The notes under the pieces are model-generated. The model did not search any database, was not told the origin of the DNA, and saw nothing but the letters and a program-made list of their open reading frames with translations. This document shows, one piece after another, positions 1 to 6,040 of a DNA stretch of 6,756 nucleotides (position 1 is the stretch's first letter; every line of letters begins with the position of its first letter). The DNA lies in NCBI GenBank assembly GCA_030835065.1, contig JAUQWR010000382.1:1-6756 (forward strand). Direction: 5' to 3'. The stretch comes from Candidatus Kapaibacterium sp. (GTDB lineage: Bacteria; Bacteroidota; Ignavibacteria; Kapaibacteriales; UBA2268). The position numbers were made by a program, and so were the translations under genes.

Positions 1-90
1 TATTATGTTACAAAAGTAAAAAACAATTATGAGTGGAAAAACAATAGTATTTCAATTGGTATAGATATAATATTCAAAATAGAAATATAA
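1..90 (+). CDS. C-terminal fragment of a probable outer-membrane beta-barrel protein (5' end outside window)
   Basis: Frame 1 is open from the first base to a TAA at 88-90 and encodes 29 residues. The end reads SISIGIDIIFKIEI, with alternating hydrophobic and polar residues as in the last transmembrane strand of a barrel, although it lacks the classical terminal Phe. The other two plus frames close early (TAA at 17-19 in frame 2, TGA at 30-32 in frame 3). A strong hairpin with T-runs on both strands begins at the stop codon, as expected for the end of a gene convergent with nuoD. What is seen is only a short open frame plus the terminator. The barrel assignment is inferred from the strand pattern and could be wrong, because 29 open codons are possible by chance in AT-rich DNA. 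Confidence 0.5.
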   Translation, partial: YYVTKVKNNYEWKNNSISIGIDIIFKIEI

Positions 91-127
91 AAAAAACCGT
101 TGAAAGATTATTCCAACGGTTTTTTTT
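89..127. terminator. Bidirectional intrinsic terminator between convergent genes
   Basis: An inverted repeat pairs 89-102 with 114-127: 14 perfect base pairs with a CCGTTG/CAACGG core and an 11-nt loop. The A-run on the left arm and T-run on the right arm give a U-tract to transcripts from either strand. It lies 18 nt beyond the nuoD stop on the minus strand and overlaps the stop codon of the plus-strand reading frame ending at 90, so it can serve both. Confidence 0.85.
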
Positions 128-145
128 CAATTTAATCATAATCGA

Positions 146-1420
146 TTATTTATCGGCTTCACCCATAACCGGATCAATAGATCCAATAGCCAAAATAACA
201 TCAGCAATCATAGAGCCATTAACCATATAAGCCAAGCTTTGCAAGTTGGAAGTAGAAGGAGAGCGAATTTTCATTTTCCAAGGATGTCCGGTTCCATCAG
301 AAACAATAAAGAATCCTAATTCTCCTTTTGGAGCTTCAATAGCAGTATAAGTTTCGCCCGATTCTGGAGCTGCTCCAAAATTAATCAACATAAAATCATT
401 AATTAATTCTTCCATTTTTGTATAAACTTCAGCTTTTCTAGGTAATACAGCTTTAGGTTTTTTGGCAATAACATCACCTTTAGGCATTTTATCCAAGATC
501 TGATAAAGCATTTTCAAGCTTTGTTTCATTTCTTGAACTCTTACCATAGATCTAGCCCACACATCGCCTTCGGTATATGTAATTACGTCAAAATCTAATT
601 CATTATATACCAAATAAGGTTCGTCGCGTCTAAGGTCGCGTGGCACTCCCGATCCTCTTAAAGTAGGTCCGGTGAGCCCTAGTTCAATAGCTTTTTCTCT
701 AGGCACATGGCAAATACCTGAAACTCTATTAAGAAATATTTTGTTGCGGTTAACTAATTTTTCTGCATATTGAAGTTGAGATGGGAAATCATCCATCCAA
801 ACTTTCAACTTAGCAAGAGCATCTTCAGGGATATCATTGGCAACGCCACCAATTCTGGTATAAGAAGTAGTGAAACGAGCTCCACAAATCAATTCAATAA
901 TATCATAAAGCTTTTCTCTTTCAGTGAAAGTCCACAAGAGCATAGTCAAAGCTCCTGCATCCATACAAGTAGAGCCCATAGCCATCAAATGCGAAGAAAT
1001 TCTAGCAAGTTCGGCAACTAAAGTTCTAATCCATTGAGCACGGATTGGAGTTTCAATTCCTAAAGAATTTTCAATTGCTAAAGTGATAGCAACGTTATTA
1101 GAAAGTGGAGATAGATAGTCCAATCTGTCTGTATGAGGAATAAACTCATGGTAAGTAACGTTTTCGGCTAATTTTTCATAACCTCTGTGGAGATATCCTA
1201 ATTCGGGAATACAATTAATAACTGTTTCGCCATCAAGACGCAACAGCACTCTCAACACACCGTGAGTTGCAGGGTGTTGGGGTCCCATATTCAATACCAT
1301 ATCATTTTCGAGTGGATCGTCAATAATTAATGAAGTATCCTGCCCGAGCAATTTCTTATAAATCTTACTATGTCGGTTGCGTAATAGTGTATCGACTCCC
1401 TCTTTAGTCTTTATATTCAT
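146..1420 (-). CDS. nuoD: NADH-quinone oxidoreductase subunit D (complex I 49-kDa-type subunit)
   Basis: NuoD is a subunit of the peripheral arm of respiratory complex I and forms most of the quinone-binding pocket at the membrane interface. At 424 aa it covers the full family length. The pocket loop GPQHPATHG (46-54) supplies His53, DRLDY supplies Tyr102, and MDAGALT supplies Asp154. The spacings (49 residues His to Tyr, 101 His to Asp) equal those of the known quinone-site residues His59, Tyr108 and Asp160 of the bovine 49-kDa subunit. Other family blocks are GARFTTSYTRIGG (180-192), EAPKGELGFF (362-371) and a C-terminal DPVMGEADK. The start ATG follows a GGAG at about 5 nt spacing. The short N-terminal extension before the DMVLNMGPQHP block is normal. 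The oddity is context: nuoC, nuoB and nuoE/F are not beside it. Upstream on the same strand is a thiolase gene, and downstream is a terminator. Confidence 0.96.
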   Translation of the reverse strand: MNIKTKEGVDTLLRNRHSKIYKKLLGQDTSLIIDDPLENDMVLNMGPQHPATHGVLRVLLRLDGETVINCIPELGYLHRGYEKLAENVTYHEFIPHTDRLDYLSPLSNNVAITLAIENSLGIETPIRAQWIRTLVAELARISSHLMAMGSTCMDAGALTMLLWTFTEREKLYDIIELICGARFTTSYTRIGGVANDIPEDALAKLKVWMDDFPSQLQYAEKLVNRNKIFLNRVSGICHVPREKAIELGLTGPTLRGSGVPRDLRRDEPYLVYNELDFDVITYTEGDVWARSMVRVQEMKQSLKMLYQILDKMPKGDVIAKKPKAVLPRKAEVYTKMEELINDFMLINFGAAPESGETYTAIEAPKGELGFFIVSDGTGHPWKMKIRSPSTSNLQSLAYMVNGSMIADVILAIGSIDPVMGEADK

Positions 1421-1458
1421 ATTTTCTCCGTCAAACCAAATCTCATTTTAATCAATCT

Positions 1459-1486
1459 CAAACGTATATAAACTAATAATTTCGAA
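1459..1486 (-). promoter_or_regulatory. Candidate Bacteroidota-type promoter for nuoD
   Basis: Read on the minus strand, 1466-1459 is TACGTTTG, an exact match to the TAnnTTTG -7 element described for Bacteroidetes primary sigma factor promoters. It lies about 38 nt upstream of the nuoD ATG. The -33 element is poor: a TTCG (complement of 1483-1486) sits 16 nt away instead of TTTG at about 19-21 nt. If used, it would let nuoD be transcribed separately from the thiolase gene across their 89-nt gap, where no terminator is visible. Confidence 0.3.
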
Positions 1487-1509
1487 TAATATTTTATATA
1501 AAAGCCGAT

Positions 1510-2685
1510 TTAAGCTACATTTTCAATAATCATAGCATTAGCTTCGCCGCCGCCAATACATAAAGTTGCTAATCCATACTTTTTGTTGTATCTTTTAAGT
1601 GCATAAATTAATGTTGTAAGAATTCTTGCCCCTGATGCTCCAATAGGATGACCAATCGAAACAGCACCTCCATGAACATTGATTTTGTCTAGAGGAATAC
1701 CAAGATTTTTTTGAGCAAAAATTGGTACAACAGCAAATGCTTCGTTGATTTCGAATAGATCAATATCTTCGATTTTCATATTGGCTTTTGCCAGTACTTT
1801 TTTAATAACCTCTGCGGGAGCGGTTGTAAACCAATCAGGAGCTTGAGCAAAAGAAGCATGAGCAATAATTTTGGCTAAAGGTTTCAATCCTTTTTCGTTA
1901 GCATATTTTTCTGATGCAACAAGCAAGGCAGCAGCGCCATCATTAATTGATGAAGCATTTGCAGCTGTTACAGTACCATCTTTTTTAAATGCTGGTTTTA
2001 GTTCTCTGATTTTATCAAAATTCACTTTGCCAGGCTCTTCATCTTTTTCAACAATTATTTTTCCTTTTCTATCTTCGATTTCAACTTTAACAATCTCATC
2101 ATCATAAAGACTATTAGCTTGTGCATCAAGAGCTCTTTTGTAACTCATTATAGCAAAATCATCCTGCTCTTCCCGGCTAATATTACACTCACTAGAGCAT
2201 AATTCCCCTGCATTCCCCATATGAATTTGATTATAAACATCCCATAATCCATCGTGAATCATTGAATCAGTAAGCTCTCCATTGCCCATTCTATATCCAT
2301 TACGAGCCTTGAATAGTATATATGGAGCATTAGACATAGATTCTTGTCCTCCGGCAACTATCAATTCTGCATCCTCCGATTTGATTGCCTGATCTGCAAG
2401 CATTACTGACTTCAATCCCGAACCACAGACTTTATTGATAGTCATACATTCTACCGAAAGTGGCAAGCCCGCAAATATTGAAGCCTGACGCGCTGGTGCC
2501 TGCCCTACTCCACCAGTCAACACATTGCCCATAATCACTTCATTAATATCATTAACATCGACTTTGGATTGCTCTACTGCTGCTTTGATTGCAATTGCCC
2601 CTAATTTGGGCGATGATAATGAAGACAAACTCCCCATAAATGTGCCAATTGGAGTTCTTTTTGCTGCTAATATTACTGTTCCCAT
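1510..2685 (-). CDS. Acetyl-CoA C-acetyltransferase (biosynthetic-type thiolase)
   Basis: This thiolase joins two acetyl-CoA to acetoacetyl-CoA, or cleaves acetoacetyl-CoA in the reverse reaction. It serves short-chain acyl-CoA, ketone-body, butyrate or polyhydroxybutyrate metabolism in the cytosol. The 391-aa length is typical of the AtoB/PhaA/ThlA group. All four catalytic landmarks are visible: nucleophilic Cys87 in NKVCGSG, Asn314 in NEAF, His346 in GHPIGASG, and Cys376 in CIGGGEA. Each is offset by two from Zoogloea thiolase (Cys89, Asn316, His348, Cys378). The GGQESMSNAPY block (112-122) is also standard. The start ATG follows AAGGA at about 6 nt spacing. It lies 89 nt upstream of nuoD on the same strand and is divergent from the lipoprotein gene. 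No partner gene (hydroxyacyl-CoA dehydrogenase, CoA-transferase, PHB reductase) is present to fix the pathway. Longer-chain 3-ketoacyl-CoA thiolase activity cannot be excluded from sequence alone. Confidence 0.93.
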   Translation of the reverse strand: MGTVILAAKRTPIGTFMGSLSSLSSPKLGAIAIKAAVEQSKVDVNDINEVIMGNVLTGGVGQAPARQASIFAGLPLSVECMTINKVCGSGLKSVMLADQAIKSEDAELIVAGGQESMSNAPYILFKARNGYRMGNGELTDSMIHDGLWDVYNQIHMGNAGELCSSECNISREEQDDFAIMSYKRALDAQANSLYDDEIVKVEIEDRKGKIIVEKDEEPGKVNFDKIRELKPAFKKDGTVTAANASSINDGAAALLVASEKYANEKGLKPLAKIIAHASFAQAPDWFTTAPAEVIKKVLAKANMKIEDIDLFEINEAFAVVPIFAQKNLGIPLDKINVHGGAVSIGHPIGASGARILTTLIYALKRYNKKYGLATLCIGGGEANAMIIENVA

Positions 2686-2710
2686 TTTACTTCCTTGATT
2701 TATTTTAATA

Positions 2711-2730
2711 TAACGAAAAGTAAAACGTTA
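2711..2730. repeat. Inverted repeat TAACG-N10-CGTTA upstream of thiolase
   Basis: Perfect 5-bp half-sites TAACG (2711-2715) and CGTTA (2726-2730) have centres 15 bp apart and lie 25-44 bp upstream of the thiolase start. The position suits an operator for a dimeric repressor. The half-sites are short enough to arise by chance, so an operator role is only a possibility. Confidence 0.3.
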
Positions 2731-2837
2731 AGCTATTTTCATTATTTTAACAAAGCTAATAATTATGTATCATCCAGACTTTCACAAAATTCTGCAATTT
2801 TTTGGGATTCTAAATGTTATTATAAATAAATTAATTC

Positions 2838-2874
2838 TTGATAATTATAAATTTAATATCTAAATTGATAATTA
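2838..2874. repeat. Direct repeat TTGATAATTA x2, 27 bp apart
   Basis: The identical 10-mer TTGATAATTA occurs at 2838-2847 and 2865-2874, 50-86 bp upstream of the lipoprotein start. Each copy contains a TTGATA that resembles a -35 box. The first copy has a weak TAAATT -10 candidate 17 nt on, and the second has none. The copies could be tandem activator sites or simply reflect AT-rich composition. Confidence 0.35.
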
Positions 2875-2910
2875 ATGAAACTAAAAAAATGTAACTCCGT
2901 AAATAATATA

Positions 2911-2918
2911 AAAGGAGG
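2911..2918 (+). promoter_or_regulatory. Strong ribosome binding site of the lipoprotein gene
   Basis: AAAGGAGG is essentially a full anti-Shine-Dalgarno complement and ends 5 nt before the ATG at 2924. It fixes the start codon and suggests efficient translation of this envelope gene. Confidence 0.85.
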
Positions 2919-2923
2919 ATATT

Positions 2924-4528
2924 ATGAAAAAGACTATTTACATATCGCTAGTAGCAATTGCAGGATTAATTGGGTTTAGTTCCTGCACCACTGTTAATAA
3001 TTATTCCGACGAATCTTGGGGATATTCTAATAATCGTGGCAAAAAAGAAGCAAAAGAAAGCTATAAATCTAATGCCCAAGTTGTTGAAGATCAAAATTAT
3101 AATGATCAGAGCAATTACGCATCTGAACCAATTTATACTGATAATAAGCCAATAAACACAAGCCCTGCTTATACTGATTCATATCAAAGTAGTGACGGGC
3201 AGACTGTTGTTAATAATTATTACTTCGATAATGATGATATTTGGGTAAGACCTTTCAGCGGTCCTAGCTTAATAGCATCACCTTGGTATGCTGCTTTTTC
3301 ATATTCTCCCGCTCCCAATGTTGTAATTACTGTTGGAGATTATTACAGACCTTGGCATAACTATTATTCACCATTCTGGTACCCAACACCTTACGATCCA
3401 TGGTATTATAATAATTATTGGGATTATCCTTATGCTTATAATTATAATCCTTATTATTGGAATCACCACCATGGATATAATCATTATCCTTATTATGGCG
3501 GCTACTATGGCTACGATTATTACGACAGATATAGAACTGCTGGATATTATCCTTACGATTATTGGCATTCACGCCCAAGTTCGAGGGATAGACACGTAAA
3601 TGATTCTCGACGTAATTTTGGGGTTTCCAGAGGTGGATATAATACTATTCGCGACGATAATTCAAACGTTAGAGGTGGTGGAAGAGTTATTGGCTCTACT
3701 CCTTCAAGCGGTACAATTAGAACCAATGATAATAGTAATATTCGCTCCGGCGAAAGACAAACAAATCAAAGAAATGCTTCTGAAACTGTATCGCCAAATT
3801 CAGGGAATTCTAATACAAATATTAGAAGAAACAATAATCCTGTGAAAATGGATGCTAATCAGCCTGTAAGAAATAATGGACAGGAAGCTAATACTAGACA
3901 ACCTGTCAGAAATGAAGACATCAAATCAAGTAATAAACCTGTAAGAATTGATGCAAATCAACCTGTTAGAAATAATGGTCAAGAAGGTAATTCTCGTCAG
4001 CCTGCTCAAAATGAGCAATTAAGACCAAATGACAAACCACAAAGAAATGATTCACCAAGCCCAAGCGGCAATCGAGATATTAAAAACGAAAGTCCTAGTC
4101 CAAGACGCGAAACTAATGAAGCTCCACAGCGAAATAATGGAGATTCTCCTAGAAGAAGAATGGACGCAGATAATTTAAATAGTTCAAATTCTAGTCCAAA
4201 GCCATCTAGAAATATGGATTTCACTCCTCAGCCTAGTTCTAATGATTCTAGAAGAACAGAAACTAGCCCTACAAGGAATGAAAGACAACAATTCTCTCCT
4301 CAACCACAAAGAGAGCAAACTTCCAGCCCAGTACAAAGACGTGAACCAGAAGAAAGAGTTAGACAATCTGCCCCTTCATCTTCACCTCAACCTCGTCAGG
4401 CTGAACCAAGAAGAGAAAGCTATACTCCTCCTCCATCTCGTTCAGGATCGGAAGGCAATAGCAGAAGAAGCGAACCACAACCAAGAAATAACGACAACAA
4501 TAGCGGCTCATCAAGGAGATCGAGATAA
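2924..4528 (+). CDS. Tyr-rich, low-complexity envelope lipoprotein of unknown function
   Basis: I do not recognise a defined family with a known activity. The 534-aa product begins with a lipoprotein signal peptide: KK, a hydrophobic core (5-18), and a lipobox-like FSSC with Cys21, the only Cys in the protein. Residues 22-110 are polar, with TVNNY (23-27) echoed as TVVNNYY (94-100). A short hydrophobic stretch (115-138) follows. Residues 140-214 contain 29 Tyr and 6 Trp with Pro, Asn, His and Gly. From about 219 to the end the chain is Arg/Asn/Ser/Pro/Gln-rich, roughly 49 Arg, with SPSP and PRR clusters and a 33-residue tandem duplication (306-371). It is probably disordered. The likely location is a membrane-anchored periplasmic or surface protein. 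Its TAA overlaps the ATG of the following barrel gene, so a joint role with that barrel is likely. Similar Tyr-rich lipoproteins in Bacteroidetes have been labelled 'vitellogenin-like', a composition-based name with no functional meaning. Confidence 0.88.
   Translation: MKKTIYISLVAIAGLIGFSSCTTVNNYSDESWGYSNNRGKKEAKESYKSNAQVVEDQNYNDQSNYASEPIYTDNKPINTSPAYTDSYQSSDGQTVVNNYYFDNDDIWVRPFSGPSLIASPWYAAFSYSPAPNVVITVGDYYRPWHNYYSPFWYPTPYDPWYYNNYWDYPYAYNYNPYYWNHHHGYNHYPYYGGYYGYDYYDRYRTAGYYPYDYWHSRPSSRDRHVNDSRRNFGVSRGGYNTIRDDNSNVRGGGRVIGSTPSSGTIRTNDNSNIRSGERQTNQRNASETVSPNSGNSNTNIRRNNNPVKMDANQPVRNNGQEANTRQPVRNEDIKSSNKPVRIDANQPVRNNGQEGNSRQPAQNEQLRPNDKPQRNDSPSPSGNRDIKNESPSPRRETNEAPQRNNGDSPRRRMDADNLNSSNSSPKPSRNMDFTPQPSSNDSRRTETSPTRNERQQFSPQPQREQTSSPVQRREPEERVRQSAPSSSPQPRQAEPRRESYTPPPSRSGSEGNSRRSEPQPRNNDNNSGSSRRSR
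3341..3565 (+). other. Segment encoding the Tyr/Trp-rich block
   Basis: This segment encodes residues 140-214 of the lipoprotein: 29 Tyr, 6 Trp, a HHH run and many YY pairs, separated by Pro, Asn, Gly and Asp. The monotonous TAT/TAC/AAT/TGG codons keep the other frames and the opposite strand open for about 200-270 bases. Those apparent reading frames are composition artefacts, not genes. Confidence 0.8.
3839..4036 (+). repeat. 99-bp in-frame tandem duplication (two copies) in the lipoprotein gene
   Basis: Copy 1 is 3839-3937 and copy 2 is 3938-4036, encoding residues 306-338 and 339-371. Both share the core DANQPVRNNGQE, then N-x-RQP, and end in K. By eye 21 of 33 residues are identical, and about 9 of those 21 codons differ synonymously. 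The duplication is therefore old, and the protein sequence is better kept than the DNA. Confidence 0.85.
4513..4518 (+). promoter_or_regulatory. Ribosome binding site of the barrel gene inside the lipoprotein gene
   Basis: AAGGAG lies within the last codons of the lipoprotein gene, 9 nt before the ATG at 4528. The start overlaps the upstream stop as TAATG. This supports translational coupling and fixes the barrel start. Confidence 0.8.
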
Positions 4529-5943
4529 TGAAGATAAAGGTTTTAGCATTATTAGCGTTGTTTGTATTAGCTTTAAATTCAGCAAATGCTCAATTTATTG
4601 AAGATGCACTTAGGCTTACAAACCAAAATGGCTTGATCAGTCCTAGAGTCTCTGCTTTAAATATTGGATATTACGGCATTGCTGATGATATTGGTGCTAT
4701 GTTGTATAATCCGGCTGGGCTTACTTTGATTGGAAAAAATGAACTTTCTGCAAGTTTTGGCTTTTCTAGAAATACTAATACTAGCGAATTTTTAGATGTA
4801 GAAAATGAATTTAATCAAAATAATGAATTTTTTAATCATATTGGATTTTCTTCGCCTTCTAATTTCAGTGAAAAAAGAAGTGCTGTAGCTGTAGGTTACT
4901 TCCTTTTGTCTGACTATAATAATTCTTATAAATTCAACGGATTCAATAAAAACAATACTTATATTGCAAAATCTGCTGCTCAAGGTGCTCCTTGGGTTAA
5001 AAAGTTTTTACTAGCCGACGATAATTTTAATACAAATATTCAGGATAGTCTTTACCAATCTGGCTTTGTGAAAGAAAATGGCGGCGCTCACGATATCTCC
5101 GGCTCCATTGCTTTTGATATAGGCGACAATTTCGGCTTGGGTTTTACTCTTTCAGGTATTTGGGGCGAATATGACTATGAACGTGTTTTCGAAGAATCTG
5201 ATATTCTTAATATTTATAATACTGCAAATGTCGATGATATTAACAAATTGAAAGTTACTGAAAAATTGAATCAAAGTTTTACTGGTTTAAATATATTAGT
5301 AGGTTTTCAATATAGATGGGATGATATTCTTCGAGTAGGTATTGGTATTAAAACTCCTACTTGGTATCAAGTATCCGAATCATTTAGCACTAATGTTTTT
5401 GCAGAATTCGACAAAGACAATACTGGTAAAATTATTACTGATAAAGACATAAGCAATGGCGAAAATTCTTACAATTTCCATACACCTTTTACTTATTCTG
5501 CAGGTGCGTCTTTCCATGTCAATGGGGCAACTATAAGCGGTGGTGTAGAATATACTGATGTTACTCAAATGGAATTTACTGATGCTATTGATGATATTAC
5601 TGCTTTAAATAATGATATTGTTCAATATTTGGTTGGTCAGGTTACTTGGGGATTTGCAGCTGAGTATCAAATACCTATGTTACCAGTACAAGCTCGTGCA
5701 TCTTATACTATAAAAACTTCGCCCTATCAGCAGGATATTGCAAATGCTAAGCATACTTATTTCAATTTAGGAGCCGGTGTACAATTAAGCAAAAATATCA
5801 AACTCGACTTCTTGATGGGCTGGAATGAAATTTCTGAATTAAGAGCCAATTATGGCGATATGAGCGATCCTGCACATTATTCAGATTATATTTTGAAAAA
5901 ACACCAACTAAACTTAGCTTTAGGTGTTAGCTATCGTTATTAA
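4528..5943 (+). CDS. Outer-membrane barrel protein, FadL/OMPP1 (TodX)-like
   Basis: The family comprises outer-membrane channels that pass hydrophobic compounds such as fatty acids or aromatic hydrocarbons. The substrate here is not known. The 471-aa product has a Sec signal peptide (1-21, core LALLALFVLAL) with a likely signal peptidase I cut at ANA|Q. The mature N-terminus carries a FadL-type signature: ALNIGYYGIADDIGAMLYNPAGL (43-65), whose YNPAG (60-64) is the usual landmark, followed by alternating beta strands such as NELSASFGFS (71-80). Many glycine/aromatic-rich strands follow (e.g. GLGFTLSGIWGEYDY, 203-217; FTYSAGASFHVNGATISGGV, 321-340). The last strand, HQLNLALGVSYRY (459-471), ends in an aromatic residue, the BAM-recognised beta-signal. 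It is translationally coupled to the upstream lipoprotein gene and followed by a terminator hairpin, so the two form a bicistronic unit. A PorV-like type IX secretion component is an alternative, but nothing else of that system is in view. Confidence 0.85.
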   Translation: MKIKVLALLALFVLALNSANAQFIEDALRLTNQNGLISPRVSALNIGYYGIADDIGAMLYNPAGLTLIGKNELSASFGFSRNTNTSEFLDVENEFNQNNEFFNHIGFSSPSNFSEKRSAVAVGYFLLSDYNNSYKFNGFNKNNTYIAKSAAQGAPWVKKFLLADDNFNTNIQDSLYQSGFVKENGGAHDISGSIAFDIGDNFGLGFTLSGIWGEYDYERVFEESDILNIYNTANVDDINKLKVTEKLNQSFTGLNILVGFQYRWDDILRVGIGIKTPTWYQVSESFSTNVFAEFDKDNTGKIITDKDISNGENSYNFHTPFTYSAGASFHVNGATISGGVEYTDVTQMEFTDAIDDITALNNDIVQYLVGQVTWGFAAEYQIPMLPVQARASYTIKTSPYQQDIANAKHTYFNLGAGVQLSKNIKLDFLMGWNEISELRANYGDMSDPAHYSDYILKKHQLNLALGVSYRY

Positions 5944-5959
5944 AATTATATTTATTTAG

Positions 5960-5999
5960 AATAGGATTGTAAATAAATAGCTTTATTTACAATCCTATT
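5960..5999 (+). terminator. Terminator hairpin after the lipoprotein-barrel operon
   Basis: AATAGGATTGTAAATAAA (5960-5977) pairs perfectly with 5982-5999, an 18-bp stem with a TAGC tetraloop, 17 nt after the barrel stop. The tail is only TTTT (5998-6001), two bases of which belong to the stem. The stem is long but AT-rich. Termination is likely on the plus strand but may be leaky toward rnr, which starts 42 nt later. The reverse strand lacks a T-run. Confidence 0.75.
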
Positions 6000-6040
6000 T
6001 TCATTATATTTGAGTAATTCAAATTTATTTGAGATATGTT

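Larger units (their letters stand above)
2686..2923. promoter_or_regulatory. Divergent intergenic region between thiolase and lipoprotein genes
   Basis: This very AT-rich 238-bp region must hold the starts of both transcripts. On the plus strand, TTGATA (2838-2843) followed by a 17-nt spacer and TAAATT (2861-2866) is a weak sigma70-like pair for the lipoprotein operon. On the minus strand no convincing promoter pair stands out. Two short repeats, listed separately, could be protein-binding sites. There is no open frame of note, no RNA gene and no strong hairpin. Confidence 0.45.

Noticed and set aside
770..1021. 83-codon plus-strand frame antisense to nuoD
   Set aside because: It lies wholly within nuoD on the opposite strand, has no ribosome site and no recognisable domain. 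It is a shadow of conserved nuoD coding.
2786..2801. Small hairpin AAAATT-CTGC-AATTTT in the divergent intergenic region
   Set aside because: It has only six A-T pairs, so it is too weak for a terminator or structured leader. It is expected by chance in this composition.
3327..3599. Several open frames on both strands across the Tyr-rich segment
   Set aside because: They arise from monotonous TAT/AAT/ATT codon patterns, encode Ile/Met- or Asn-rich nonsense, lack ribosome sites, and lie inside the better supported lipoprotein gene.
2924..4528. Possible nucleic-acid-binding SR-like protein, from SPSP and PRR clusters
   Set aside because: The N-terminal signal peptide with lipobox Cys21 sends the protein to the envelope. 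The SR-like look is compositional and not enough for a functional call.
4242..4601. 119-codon plus-strand frame spanning the lipoprotein-barrel junction
   Set aside because: It is an out-of-frame reading of the low-complexity tail. The TAATG junction and the signal peptide of the barrel show the true frames.
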